In this document: positions 46,763 to 55,027 of the stretch, piece by piece | How positions within the stretch are numbered: the stretch's first letter is position 1 | Layout of the letters: every line of letters begins with the position of its first letter | Assembly: GCA_012510495.1 (NCBI GenBank) | Contig: JAAZHX010000266.1 | Span: forward strand, 1-64,000 | Reading direction: 5' to 3' | Length of the DNA stretch: 64,000 nucleotides | Source: Smithella sp. | Lineage (GTDB): Bacteria; Desulfobacterota; Syntrophia; Syntrophales; Smithellaceae | Made by a program: the position numbers and the translations under genes | The notes under the pieces: model-generated | The model's database searches: none | Seen by the model: the letters and a program-made list of their open reading frames with translations, nothing else | Told to the model about the DNA's origin: nothing

Positions 46763-48172
46763 TTACTCTCCGGGAATCAGCGAAAGGACGTATTCCCAAA
46801 TGCTCAACGTTTTCTTTAACGCCTCGTCATCATGCTGCATACAGGCGTACATGCGGGTTCCGGCCAGCGTGCACAATCCGTGCGCCATGGTGACGATCTG
46901 ATAATTGTCCGCAACTTCTTTCCTGGCAAAAATCTGCACAAGGGCGTCCGGCGCCTTCACGTCCACGGAGAAAAACGCCGTTGTCATATAATGCATGATC
47001 GCGCCAAAATTATAAACAAAGAACCCCAGATCGGGACGCGTCGCAAAAAGGTCATTGAGCGCTCCGGTCAGCTTATCGGCGTAAGCCGCCGCCTTTTCCA
47101 CGGCTTTGTTTTCTTCCATGTATTTGAGCGCATAATAACAGGCCGCCATCGAAATGGGATTGGCGGCCAGCGTGCCGCCCACGAATACTTTTTCGCCGAT
47201 GCTGCCGGCGCATACTTTCATGATGTCCTTTTTGCCGGCCACCGCGCCCGATGAAGGATAGCCGTGCGTGATGATTTTTCCCAGAACCGTGAGATCCGGA
47301 ATGATGTTGTAGTATTTCTGAGCGCCGCCCATATCCAGACGGAAGCCCGTGACGACCTCGTCAAAAATCATTAAGGCTTCATACTGATCGCACAGCCGGC
47401 GAATGGTTTTGTTCCAGTCCGGATGAACCGGATGAGCGCCGGATTCGCCGCCGATCGGTTCGACCATCACGCCCGCCACACCGCCTTTGTCCTGATGATC
47501 TTTAAACGCTTTTTCCAGCCCTTCAAAGTCGTTGGGCGAGACATCGACCGTATGGGCGAAACATTCTCCGGGAACGCCTTTGGCTTCCAGGTTATACGTT
47601 TGGGGGATATGCACGGAGTAAACCATCTGATCCGACCAGCCGTGATAGCTGCCGCCGATCTTGATGATTTTGAGTTTGCCGGTATAGGCGCGCGCGATGC
47701 GCAAAGCGGCCATGTCCGCTTCCGTTCCGGACTGAAGGAAACGAACCATTTCCACCCCGGGCATGTTTTTGATGATGGCTTCGGCGGCGAGAAGCTCGTA
47801 TTCGGAAGTAAGCCCCGTGGCGGGCCCCTTGTGCCGGATGAGATCAATGATCTTTTCATCGAGTGGTTCGTAGCCGTGCCCCAGGATAATCGGCGCGCCG
47901 CACAACAGATAATCGAGATACTCATTGCCGTCCACATCCCAGATTTTATATCCTTTGGCGCGGTCCATCGCCAGGGGGAAAGGTTTGTTCTGGCTCAGGT
48001 TGTGCTGCACACCGCCGGGAATTATGCCTTTGGCCTTCTCGAAGATCTCGATGGATTTGCGGCATCGCGCGGCATAAAGTTTATGTTCGGTTTCCAGTTT
48101 GTCTTTGGGAATCGGCCGGGGCGCGCGGGCCAGCAGCTCATCTTTTCTTTTCATAATTTCCGCGTATTCCAT
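46763..48172 (-). CDS. class III aminotransferase, glutamate-1-semialdehyde aminomutase-like
   Basis: A 469-residue PLP enzyme. GSA-aminomutase-like features are IIPGGVQHNLSQNKPFPLAM near the start, the cofactor loop SGTEAD (149-154), YHGWSDQ, the Asp of IFDEVVTGFR (271) and the Schiff-base Lys in LTVLGKIITHGYPSSG (299). It is about 40 residues longer than HemL, and no other haem genes are nearby, so haem synthesis is unlikely. It sits 34 bases after kinase 2 and 32 before the RuBisCO-like gene, so it likely interconverts an amino and a carbonyl group on a pathway intermediate. Confidence 0.9.
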   Translation of the reverse strand: MEYAEIMKRKDELLARAPRPIPKDKLETEHKLYAARCRKSIEIFEKAKGIIPGGVQHNLSQNKPFPLAMDRAKGYKIWDVDGNEYLDYLLCGAPIILGHGYEPLDEKIIDLIRHKGPATGLTSEYELLAAEAIIKNMPGVEMVRFLQSGTEADMAALRIARAYTGKLKIIKIGGSYHGWSDQMVYSVHIPQTYNLEAKGVPGECFAHTVDVSPNDFEGLEKAFKDHQDKGGVAGVMVEPIGGESGAHPVHPDWNKTIRRLCDQYEALMIFDEVVTGFRLDMGGAQKYYNIIPDLTVLGKIITHGYPSSGAVAGKKDIMKVCAGSIGEKVFVGGTLAANPISMAACYYALKYMEENKAVEKAAAYADKLTGALNDLFATRPDLGFFVYNFGAIMHYMTTAFFSVDVKAPDALVQIFARKEVADNYQIVTMAHGLCTLAGTRMYACMQHDDEALKKTLSIWEYVLSLIPGE

Positions 48173-48206
48173 AAAATCACGTCCTCCTGCGATGCTTCTT
48201 TTTGCT

Positions 48207-49808
48207 TTATAAAGCGCATGTCCCTTCTTTTTGTTGGTTCATGCGGGCGCATGCCTTCTTTTGCGAATTATAATATACGGTGAACTCCTTGAACAATTCG
48301 TCGTAAACTTCCCGGTTGTCGGGGTTGGGCGTGTATTCGGCCTTGATTTGAACGTATTGCGGAATGTCTTCCAGGCGGATGCGCCCCAGCGCCATCGCCG
48401 CCAGAAAAGCGGCGCCCCGGACGTTGGAATAAATCGGGTCTTTGACCTGGCGGATTTTACGATCGAAAATATCGGCAAAGATTTGCGACCAGACATCGGA
48501 ATTGGCGCCGCCGCCGATAAAATTCAAATACTCAAACGGGCGCCCCATGAATTTTTCCACCGGCGTAAGCAGCCATTTGGCGTTGAAAGCCACCCCTTCA
48601 TAAACGGCCCGGACAAGGTCCTCGCGCGTATTTTCCAGCGAAAGATTGAAGATGGACGAGCGGATGCGGCAGTCATCCACCGGAGAGCGCTCTCCGTAGA
48701 GCCAGGGCGTGAAAATCACTTTGTTGGCGCCCGCCGGAACCCGCCCGACAATTTTATCCATCACTTTGTAAATATCCGGCGCGCATTCTTCCCGCATCAG
48801 TTCGTCCTTGTGATACAAAACATTGTCCCTGAGCCAGGTCAGGCATTTGCCGGCGCATTCCTGCTCGCAGAGAATGAGGTAGCGGCCGGGCACCGGACTG
48901 GGAAAAGATCCGAGGTTATTGGAGATGTCCGTTTTTTTAAACGGCACGTGGGCGGAGATCCACGACGACGTGCCGATATACAGGTGTCCTTCAAAATCCC
49001 GCACGGCGCCGGATCCCACGCCCGCCGAGGGAACATCGGGCGTCCCGCCAATGACGGGCGTTTCTTCCTTAAGTCCCAGCTCGGCGGCAATTTCTTTTTT
49101 CACCGGGCCGACAATCTCCAGGGCCTGTATCAAATCCGGCAACTTTGAACGATCAAAGCCGATCATTTTCAGGAGTTTATCGCAATAGACCACGCGCGAA
49201 GGATTGCGGTTGTCCGTCAACCAGTGCAACAAAATGGAATCATAGGTGGCGGTGAACCTCCCCGTAAACCGCAGATTAAGGTAATCTTTGGGTTCGAGAA
49301 ATTTATACGCCGCGCGGTAGATTTCCGGTCGGTTTTTTTTCAGCCAGAGAATATGTCCCGCCGGGTCTTTCCCGGTCAGCGTGGGCAGCGCACCGGTATA
49401 CTTTTGCCAGAGCAGCGCCTTGTATAAAGAGTATCCGCTGATATTCAACAGGCCGCCGAAGACATCTTGAACATCCCCCGCCCCCCGGCTGTCCATCCAG
49501 ATGATGGCGTTCATCAAATGATTGCCCGCTTCGTCCACTGCGACGGTTCCGGACCACTGGCTCGTGACGCTCACGGCCACAATGTCGTCGGAAGACACGC
49601 CGCTTTTTCCGATCACGCGCTTTGCCGTGTTCAAAATCGCGTTCCACCAGCCCTGCGGATCCTGTTCGGCCCCGCCGTCGGGAAGCAAGATGACGGGCGT
49701 GTCCTCAAACTCGCTGCCGATCACTTCACCGTAAACCGAAACAATCGCCGTTTTGGGCCCTGAAGTTCCCAGATCCACGGCCAGCACATATTTTTCATTG
49801 CTTTTCAT
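48207..49808 (-). CDS. FGGY-family carbohydrate kinase (kinase 2, XylB-like)
   Basis: A 533-residue kinase. VLAVDLGTSGPKTAIVSVYG is the ATP phosphate loop, IIWMDSRGAG the substrate motif, GGTPDVPSAGVGSGAV holds the catalytic Asp, YIGTSSWISAHVP and PWLYGERSPVDD follow, and FIGGGANSDVWSQIFADIF is the C-terminal signature. It is clearly a different branch from kinase 1 though collinear along its length. ATG at 49808 has GGAG 7 bases upstream. First gene of the operon kinase-aminotransferase-RuBisCO-like-phospholipase fold. No transcription factor is encoded beside it. Confidence 0.92.
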   Translation of the reverse strand: MKSNEKYVLAVDLGTSGPKTAIVSVYGEVIGSEFEDTPVILLPDGGAEQDPQGWWNAILNTAKRVIGKSGVSSDDIVAVSVTSQWSGTVAVDEAGNHLMNAIIWMDSRGAGDVQDVFGGLLNISGYSLYKALLWQKYTGALPTLTGKDPAGHILWLKKNRPEIYRAAYKFLEPKDYLNLRFTGRFTATYDSILLHWLTDNRNPSRVVYCDKLLKMIGFDRSKLPDLIQALEIVGPVKKEIAAELGLKEETPVIGGTPDVPSAGVGSGAVRDFEGHLYIGTSSWISAHVPFKKTDISNNLGSFPSPVPGRYLILCEQECAGKCLTWLRDNVLYHKDELMREECAPDIYKVMDKIVGRVPAGANKVIFTPWLYGERSPVDDCRIRSSIFNLSLENTREDLVRAVYEGVAFNAKWLLTPVEKFMGRPFEYLNFIGGGANSDVWSQIFADIFDRKIRQVKDPIYSNVRGAAFLAAMALGRIRLEDIPQYVQIKAEYTPNPDNREVYDELFKEFTVYYNSQKKACARMNQQKEGTCAL

Positions 49809-50015
49809 TTTTTCGCTCCGAAAGAATCCAGGTTATGACGTTTCTCTGATTGCCTTCCATTTTTAAGCGGAACAAAAGCCTTTCACGGATTTAACGGTTA
49901 CTTTCACGTTCGACATACGCTGCCTCCCGCGGTTGGTCATACTTCTTAAAGACAGAGTCCTTCCGGATGCGGGTGTCCGAAGGACCATCCGCATCCGCCG
50001 GTTTTACCGCTGCGT

Positions 50016-50471
50016 TCAGTATATTCCCATCGCGCAGCCGCCCGCGAGCGTGCCGCCCAGCTCGCGGCACGATTCGAGAACCGTTTCGGTGATGTCGCCC
50101 CTGGCTACCACCGGCGCGAAGACGGTTTTGAATTTGTAGCCCAGCGCGATGCGCTCGATGGCGCGCAGCGCGCCCGAGCCGTCGTTGCCGGCGCTGATGA
50201 ATACGACAAAGGGCTTGCGGAACACTTTGTCCTGCGCGTCAACGTAGGTGCGGTCGAAGAAGTCCTTAAGCATGCCGGACATGTAGCCGAAGTTTTCGGG
50301 CGTGCCGACGGCCAGGCCGTCGCAGGCCAGCAGGTCATCGAGGGTGGCGTCGGCGGCTTTCTTCAAAACCACTTCGACGCCGTCAATGGCTTTCGCGCCT
50401 TCGTAAACGGCCTGGGCCATTTGTCCTGTGTGCCCGGTCTGGGAATGGTAAACGATCAAAATTCGGGTCAT
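50016..50471 (-). CDS. flavodoxin/WrbA-like NAD(P)H oxidoreductase
   Basis: A 151-residue flavodoxin-fold protein. The FMN phosphate loop is YHSQTGHTGQMA (about 8-19), the isoalloxazine loop TPENFGYMSGMLKDFFDR (about 70-87), and FISAGNDGSGAL precedes the last strand. The C-terminal GCAMGIY ends with a Cys/aromatic pair. ATG at 50471 begins the conserved first strand; a longer frame runs into a hairpin repeat. It lies downstream of tpiA but is separated by a terminator-like element, so it may be expressed separately. Confidence 0.85.
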   Translation of the reverse strand: MTRILIVYHSQTGHTGQMAQAVYEGAKAIDGVEVVLKKAADATLDDLLACDGLAVGTPENFGYMSGMLKDFFDRTYVDAQDKVFRKPFVVFISAGNDGSGALRAIERIALGYKFKTVFAPVVARGDITETVLESCRELGGTLAGGCAMGIY

Positions 50472-50582
50472 AATAAAAAGGCCATCTGCTATGGGCAATA
50501 GGTGACGGGCGATGGGAAGCAAGAGGCGTACTTCTAAATCTTCTTCTGTCCTCTCGCTCCTTGCCTCTGACCCATAGCCTTT
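50472..50582. repeat. long imperfect hairpin between tpiA and the flavodoxin gene
   Basis: On the minus strand the region begins aaaaaggctatggg and ends cccatagcagatggccttttt, forming a stem with a T-run at its far end. Inside are further complementary pieces (agaggc / gcctct) and degenerate tandem words of the type gatggg/tatggg/aatagg. This could be a terminator, or a dispersed MITE/REP-like repeat that acts as one. Confidence 0.5.
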
Positions 50583-51329
50583 TTACGTCATTTTGGCGAC
50601 GATGTCCAGAAATCCGTCCGGCTTCAGGGAGGCGCCGCCGACCAGCGCGCCGTCAATGTCTTCCATGGCGGCCAGCTCCGCGATATTGTCTTTGGTCACG
50701 CTGCCGCCGTACAGAATGCGGATGCCCTTCGCAAGGATTCCGTAAAGCTCTCCGATCAGGCCGCGAATGAAGGCGTGGACTTCTTCGGCCTGCGCGGACG
50801 TGGCCACCTTGCCCGTCCCGATGGCCCAGACCGGCTCGTAGGCGATCACCACATCGTCGGGCTTTTCAATGCCGTCCAGAGCGCCGCGCACCTGGCGATC
50901 GACAACCGATTGCGTCACGCCCTGCGCCCTTTCCTCATCCGTTTCGCCCACGCAGACGATTGGTTTGAGCCCCGCGGCCTGCGCCTTTTTCACTTTGGCG
51001 TTGACGCTCTGATCCGTTTCGGAAAAATATTTGCGCCGCTCCGAATGACCGAGAATGACGTAGGCGCAGCCGGCATCTTTGAGCATGGCGGGGGAGATTT
51101 CGCCCGTGAAGGCGCCCTTGTCCTCGCTGTACATGTTTTGCGCGGCCAGCGCCACGGCCGAACCTTTCAGAGCGTCGCCCACCGCGGCGAGCGCGGTAAA
51201 CGGCGGCGCCACGACGACTTCGCCTTTGGCCGAAGCGGAAAGTCCCTCCCTGATCGCACAGGCCAGGGCGACGGATTCACCGATGGTGTTGTGCATCTTC
51301 CAGTTGCCGGCGACTATCCATTTTCTCAT
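50583..51329 (-). CDS. tpiA: triosephosphate isomerase
   Basis: A 248-residue TIM barrel interconverting DHAP and glyceraldehyde-3-phosphate. Catalytic elements are all present: Asn/Lys in VAGNWKMHN (about 10-12), His in VILGHSERRKYF (about 95), Glu in AYEPVWAIGTGK (about 166) and the phosphate loop YGGSVTKDN. It lies 14 bases after pgk in the gap-pgk-tpiA operon. Confidence 0.97.
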   Translation of the reverse strand: MRKWIVAGNWKMHNTIGESVALACAIREGLSASAKGEVVVAPPFTALAAVGDALKGSAVALAAQNMYSEDKGAFTGEISPAMLKDAGCAYVILGHSERRKYFSETDQSVNAKVKKAQAAGLKPIVCVGETDEERAQGVTQSVVDRQVRGALDGIEKPDDVVIAYEPVWAIGTGKVATSAQAEEVHAFIRGLIGELYGILAKGIRILYGGSVTKDNIAELAAMEDIDGALVGGASLKPDGFLDIVAKMT

Positions 51330-51343
51330 GGGGATCCTCCGCC

Positions 51344-52519
51344 TTAACCCAGCGCCGCAACGGCGGGCAGGGTCTTGCCTTCCAGCAGCTCCAGAAACGC
51401 GCCGCCGCCGGTGGAAATGTAGGATATCCTGTCGCTTTTGCCCGTCTTGTGAATGGCCGTGTCCGTATCACCGCCGCCCACGATCGTGAGAGCGCCGGAG
51501 GCAACCGCCGCATCCACCAGCTGGAATGTCCCCGCAGAAAAGGGCGCCAGTTCAAACATGCCCAGCGGTCCGTTCCAGACGATGGTCCTGGCGGACTTCA
51601 CGGCTTCGGAAAACGTCGCAATTGTGGCGGGACCGATGTCGAGGCCCATCCAGTCGTCGGGAATATTCTTGATATCCACAATCTTGACGTCCGCGTCCGC
51701 CGTCGGCGTCCGGGCGATGACCACATCGACCGGCAGGAGGAACTGCACGTTTTTGGCTTTGGCTTTGTCGAGAATCGTTCCGGCCAGATCCAGCATATCT
51801 GTCTCGCACAGGGACTTGCCGACGTTGTATCCCTGGGCTTTCAGGAACGTGAAAGCCATGCCGCCGCCGACGACCAGACGATCAACCCTGTCGATCACAT
51901 TTTCCAGAACCTTGATTTTGTCGGACACTTTTGCGCCACCGATAATAGCGGCAAGCGGGCGGGCCGGATCACCCATAGCTTTGTTGAAATATTCGATTTC
52001 GTTTTTCAGCAGAAAACCCGCGGCACAGACGGGCACGAATTTCGTAATGGCGGTGTTGGAGGCCGCCGCGCGGTGCGAAACGGCAAAGGCGTCGTTGATA
52101 TACACGTCGCACAGCCTGGCCAGTTCCTGCGCAAAAGCCTCGTCGTTTTTGTCTTCGCCGGGATGGAAGCGCAGATTTTCCAGCAGGATCACGTCGCCCG
52201 CTTTCATAGCGGCCACGGCCGCAAGCGCTTTTTCACCGATGCAGTCGTCGATGAAGGGAACATCTTTCTTCAAAAGGGCGGAAAACACCGGCGCGACGGG
52301 TTTCAGCGAAAATTCTTCCACTCTCTTGCCCTTGGGACGCCCCAGGTGGGAAGCCACGATAACGCGGGCGCCTTTTTCGCGAAGGTAAGTGACGGTGTTT
52401 AAACTCGCTTTGACGCGGGTGTCGTCTTTGACGTTGCCGGATTTGTCCATGGGCACGTTGAAATCCACCCGCACAAAAACCCTCTTTCCGCTGACCTCGA
52501 CCTGATCCAGATACTTCAT
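51344..52519 (-). CDS. pgk: phosphoglycerate kinase
   Basis: A 391-residue enzyme forming ATP from 1,3-bisphosphoglycerate in glycolysis or the reverse in gluconeogenesis. Family features: RVDFNVPMDKSGNVKDDTRV near the N-terminus, SHLGRPKG, FINDAFAVSHRA-like YINDAFAVSHRAAASN, KVSDKIKVLENVIDRVD, WNGPLGMFE and the hinge-side nucleotide loop GGGDTDTAI. Length is typical. Confidence 0.97.
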   Translation of the reverse strand: MKYLDQVEVSGKRVFVRVDFNVPMDKSGNVKDDTRVKASLNTVTYLREKGARVIVASHLGRPKGKRVEEFSLKPVAPVFSALLKKDVPFIDDCIGEKALAAVAAMKAGDVILLENLRFHPGEDKNDEAFAQELARLCDVYINDAFAVSHRAAASNTAITKFVPVCAAGFLLKNEIEYFNKAMGDPARPLAAIIGGAKVSDKIKVLENVIDRVDRLVVGGGMAFTFLKAQGYNVGKSLCETDMLDLAGTILDKAKAKNVQFLLPVDVVIARTPTADADVKIVDIKNIPDDWMGLDIGPATIATFSEAVKSARTIVWNGPLGMFELAPFSAGTFQLVDAAVASGALTIVGGGDTDTAIHKTGKSDRISYISTGGGAFLELLEGKTLPAVAALG

Positions 52520-52543
52520 GCAAATTTCCTCTCTTTGCGTATT

Positions 52544-53548
52544 TTATTTCATGATGAACGACAACAGTTCCAGCATCCGGTTGGAGAAGCCCCACTCGTT
52601 ATCATACCATGAAAGGATTTTAACCATGTTGCCGCCGATGACGGTTGTGTTCGGCAAATCCACAATCGACGAATGGGGATTGCCGTTGAAATCTCTGGAA
52701 ACCAGCTCTTCCTCCGAGCACAGAAGGATGCCCTTCATGGTCCTCCCGGCGTATTCCTTTAGTTTTTCGTTGATTTCCTGCCGGCTGGTCTTGCGCGCGA
52801 GCGTTGCCACGAAATCGACCAGCGACACGTTGGGCGTGGGGACGCGGATGGCCAGGCCGTCGAGCCTTCCCTTCATTTCGGGAATGACTTCCGCGATGGC
52901 CCGGGCAGCGCCGGTGGTCGTGGGAATCATCGAAAGGGCCGAAGCGCGCGCGCGCCGCAGATCCTTGTGCGGCTCGTCGATGACCACCTGATCGTTGGTA
53001 TAGGAATGGATCGTCGTCATCAACCCGTATTCCACGCCGAACTCCCCGTGCAGGATTTTGACGATCGGCGCCAGGCAGTTGGTGGTGCAGGAGCCCATGG
53101 AAATGATGGAATGCCTGCTTTTATTATAGTCTTCGGCGTTCACGCCGAAGACTACCGTCACGTCGGGATTTTTGGCGGGCGCGGAGATGACGACTTTTTT
53201 GGCGCCTGCTTTGAGATGCTTTTCCGCGCCGTCCCGGTCCGTGAATCGGCCGGTGCTTTCCAGAACAACGTCCACCTCCAGATCTCTCCAGGGGAGCTCT
53301 TCGGGGTCGCGGACGGAAAAAGTTCTGATTTCCCTGCCGTCAACCAAAATCGCATTGGGCGTCGATTGGACATCCGCCCGGAGCGTGCCGTGGGTGGAAT
53401 CATATTTGAGCAGATGGGCAATGGTTCTGGCGTCGGCAAGATCATTGACGGCCACAAATTCCACATCGCTGCTTTTGCTTTCGAAACCCGCCCGAAACAC
53501 CAGCCGGCCGATGCGCCCGAATCCGTTGATTGCAACTCTTATCGCCAT
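52544..53548 (-). CDS. gap: glyceraldehyde-3-phosphate dehydrogenase, type I
   Basis: A 334-residue dehydrogenase. NAD site INGFGRIGRLVFRAG, catalytic Cys in ISMGSCTTNCLAP (about 152), its His partner in HSYTNDQ, and WYDNEWGFSNRM near the end. I start at ATG 53548 (MAIRVAINGFG) because GGGGAG is 7 bases upstream; ATG 53554 sits directly against that ribosome site. First gene of the lower-glycolysis operon, next to the RuBisCO-like cluster. Confidence 0.97.
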   Translation of the reverse strand: MAIRVAINGFGRIGRLVFRAGFESKSSDVEFVAVNDLADARTIAHLLKYDSTHGTLRADVQSTPNAILVDGREIRTFSVRDPEELPWRDLEVDVVLESTGRFTDRDGAEKHLKAGAKKVVISAPAKNPDVTVVFGVNAEDYNKSRHSIISMGSCTTNCLAPIVKILHGEFGVEYGLMTTIHSYTNDQVVIDEPHKDLRRARASALSMIPTTTGAARAIAEVIPEMKGRLDGLAIRVPTPNVSLVDFVATLARKTSRQEINEKLKEYAGRTMKGILLCSEEELVSRDFNGNPHSSIVDLPNTTVIGGNMVKILSWYDNEWGFSNRMLELLSFIMK

Positions 53549-53574
53549 GGCCATCTCCCCGATTTTGATGCTTG

Positions 53575-53603
53575 AGCCTAAACAAAAGCCCGGACCTTGT
53601 CAA
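53575..53603 (-). promoter_or_regulatory. sigma70-type promoter of the gap operon
   Basis: Minus strand TTGACA (53603-53598), 17-base spacer, TAGGCT (53580-53575), about 27 bases before the gap ATG. Strong -35, weak -10. Confidence 0.5.
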
Positions 53604-53692
53604 CCCATTTCTCTTTAACGACAATGGTTTAGCGCAGATAGCGCGGGATGCCGCCGTTTTGAATTCAACCGGCAAGCCTCTTTTATTTTTCC

Positions 53693-53721
53693 TTGCACTT
53701 GGAGGCCATTGTTCATATACT
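53693..53721 (+). promoter_or_regulatory. sigma70-type promoter of the DUF2147 gene
   Basis: TTGCAC (53693-53698), 17-base spacer, TATACT (53716-53721), 49 bases before the ATG. Confidence 0.7.
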
Positions 53722-53770
53722 CGCGCACGGTAAAGAGATGGACGGTGTGATTTTATCCGGGAGGACACGT

Positions 53771-54214
53771 ATGAAAAACATGGCGGCAGCTTTCATGACG
53801 CTTCTTTTGATGGCGTCATTTTTACCGGCAGGACACGCGGCGGATCCGTCGATTACCGGCGTTTGGTCTCTGCCGGTTCTGAAGGGCAGGGACAAAGGTA
53901 AGGAAAGGTTTCAGGTTGAAATCTTTGAAAAAAACGGCGTGTACTACGGTAAAATTGTAAAACTGACTTCTCTGCCCGAAAACGCGCGTTGCGCCAAATG
54001 CAGGAAAGAAAGAAAGGACAAGCCGTTGATGGGGATGCTGATGTTATGGAATCTGAAAAAAGAAGCCGGCCGGTACGTTGAGGGAAAAGTTTTTGACGTC
54101 GAAGCGGGGAAGGAATATAAGTGCAGCATCACGCAAATTACTCCGGACAGGCTGAAAGTCACGGCCAGTTTGTTTTTTTTAAGCGAGAGCCATTACTGGA
54201 CAAGAGTAAAGTAA
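53771..54214 (+). CDS. DUF2147-like secreted protein
   Basis: A 147-residue protein with a cleavable signal peptide (about 1-24, ending GHAAD). The mature part (SITGVWSLP, YYGKIVKL, MLMLWNLKKEAGRYVEGKVFDVEAGKEYKCSI, LKVTASL) follows the beta-rich DUF2147 pattern, lipocalin-like in shape. A CxxC pair (CAKC) lies in the middle. Periplasmic, function unknown. ATG at 53771 has GGGAGG upstream, so the longer frame from 53693, which overlaps the promoter, is rejected. Confidence 0.75.
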   Translation: MKNMAAAFMTLLLMASFLPAGHAADPSITGVWSLPVLKGRDKGKERFQVEIFEKNGVYYGKIVKLTSLPENARCAKCRKERKDKPLMGMLMLWNLKKEAGRYVEGKVFDVEAGKEYKCSITQITPDRLKVTASLFFLSESHYWTRVK

Positions 54215-54322
54215 GCTTTGATGAGCAAGACGCGGCAGGCGCCCCGCATGATGATTGAACATTTCCGGTCGTCCGGGGTCAAAAGGTGTTTGAAGGACAG
54301 AGTATGGGGCTTCAAATTTCGA

Positions 54323-54351
54323 TTGACAGAAGCCCGGGGCTTTCCTATAGT
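54323..54351 (+). promoter_or_regulatory. near-consensus sigma70 promoter of the YtfJ-like gene
   Basis: TTGACA (54323-54328), 17-base spacer, TATAGT (54346-54351), 50 bases before the ATG. One of the best promoters in the window, suggesting high expression. Confidence 0.85.
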
Positions 54352-54401
54352 CAACGCCAATGAAAAACCAGTTTCTATTCAAATTAAAAGGAGGGTTAGG
54401 T

Positions 54402-54950
54402 ATGAATCAGTCTTTTTTACGCAAGGGTCTTGTTGTCGCCGGATGTGCAGTGATTGCTTTTGTTCTCAGCACGGGATTGGGGCTGGCCGCCACAGTCGGT
54501 CAGGAATTGGCCGATCCTCAGTTGAGGGACGCGAATGACCAGCCGGCAACGATTCCGGATTTTGGAACGCACGTAATTACCGTGACCTACGCCGACTCGA
54601 GCGCGAGTGACTATGGAGATCCCATGAACGACGCGACGAAGACAAAAAATTACAGCAAGGCGGCGTACCGAGGGCTTGGTGTCGCCAACATGAAAGATTC
54701 CGTCGCGCCTAATTTTCTGATTCGAAAAATTGTCAGAGGCAAAATTGAAAAATATAAAAGCGTGATCCTGACGGACCCGGATCTGACGCTGGCCAAGACA
54801 TGGAACCTCGGCAACTGCAAAGGCAAGTCCGTATATATTGTGGTCGGCAAGGACAAAAAGCTCAAATACATCCGTTACACCGACAAGAGCAATCCCTGGA
54901 CCCAGGCGGACATCGACAGCGTTTTGAAAATGATAGAAGGCTTGATGTAA
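54402..54950 (+). CDS. YtfJ-like thioredoxin-fold secreted protein
   Basis: A 182-residue protein with a signal peptide (about 1-29). The remainder (VGQELADPQLRDANDQPATIPDFGTHVITVTY ..., then SVILTDPDLTLAKTWNLGN, KGKSVYIVVGKDKKLKYI) has the order of strands of a thioredoxin-like fold related to YtfJ, but without a CxxC redox pair. It is probably periplasmic with a structural or binding role. AAGGAGGG lies before ATG 54402, and a strong promoter and a strong terminator bracket it as a single-gene transcript. Confidence 0.7.
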   Translation: MNQSFLRKGLVVAGCAVIAFVLSTGLGLAATVGQELADPQLRDANDQPATIPDFGTHVITVTYADSSASDYGDPMNDATKTKNYSKAAYRGLGVANMKDSVAPNFLIRKIVRGKIEKYKSVILTDPDLTLAKTWNLGNCKGKSVYIVVGKDKKLKYIRYTDKSNPWTQADIDSVLKMIEGLM

Positions 54951-54977
54951 ACCAATAAGATTTTACGGAAAGTCCTG

Positions 54978-55018
54978 AAAAACCCTCAAACGTCATTGTC
55001 AGGCGGTTGAGGGTTTTT
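54978..55018. terminator. bidirectional intrinsic terminator
   Basis: Stem aaaaaccctcaa with ttgagggttttt, 17-base loop, T-run on the plus strand and, for the convergent potassium-channel gene, on the minus strand too. Confidence 0.88.
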
Positions 55019-55027
55019 TTTGGCGAA

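Noticed and set aside
46763-48172. HemL of haem biosynthesis
   Set aside because: Longer than HemL, embedded in a sugar-kinase/RuBisCO-like operon, with no haem genes around. Not fully excluded without the rest of the genome.
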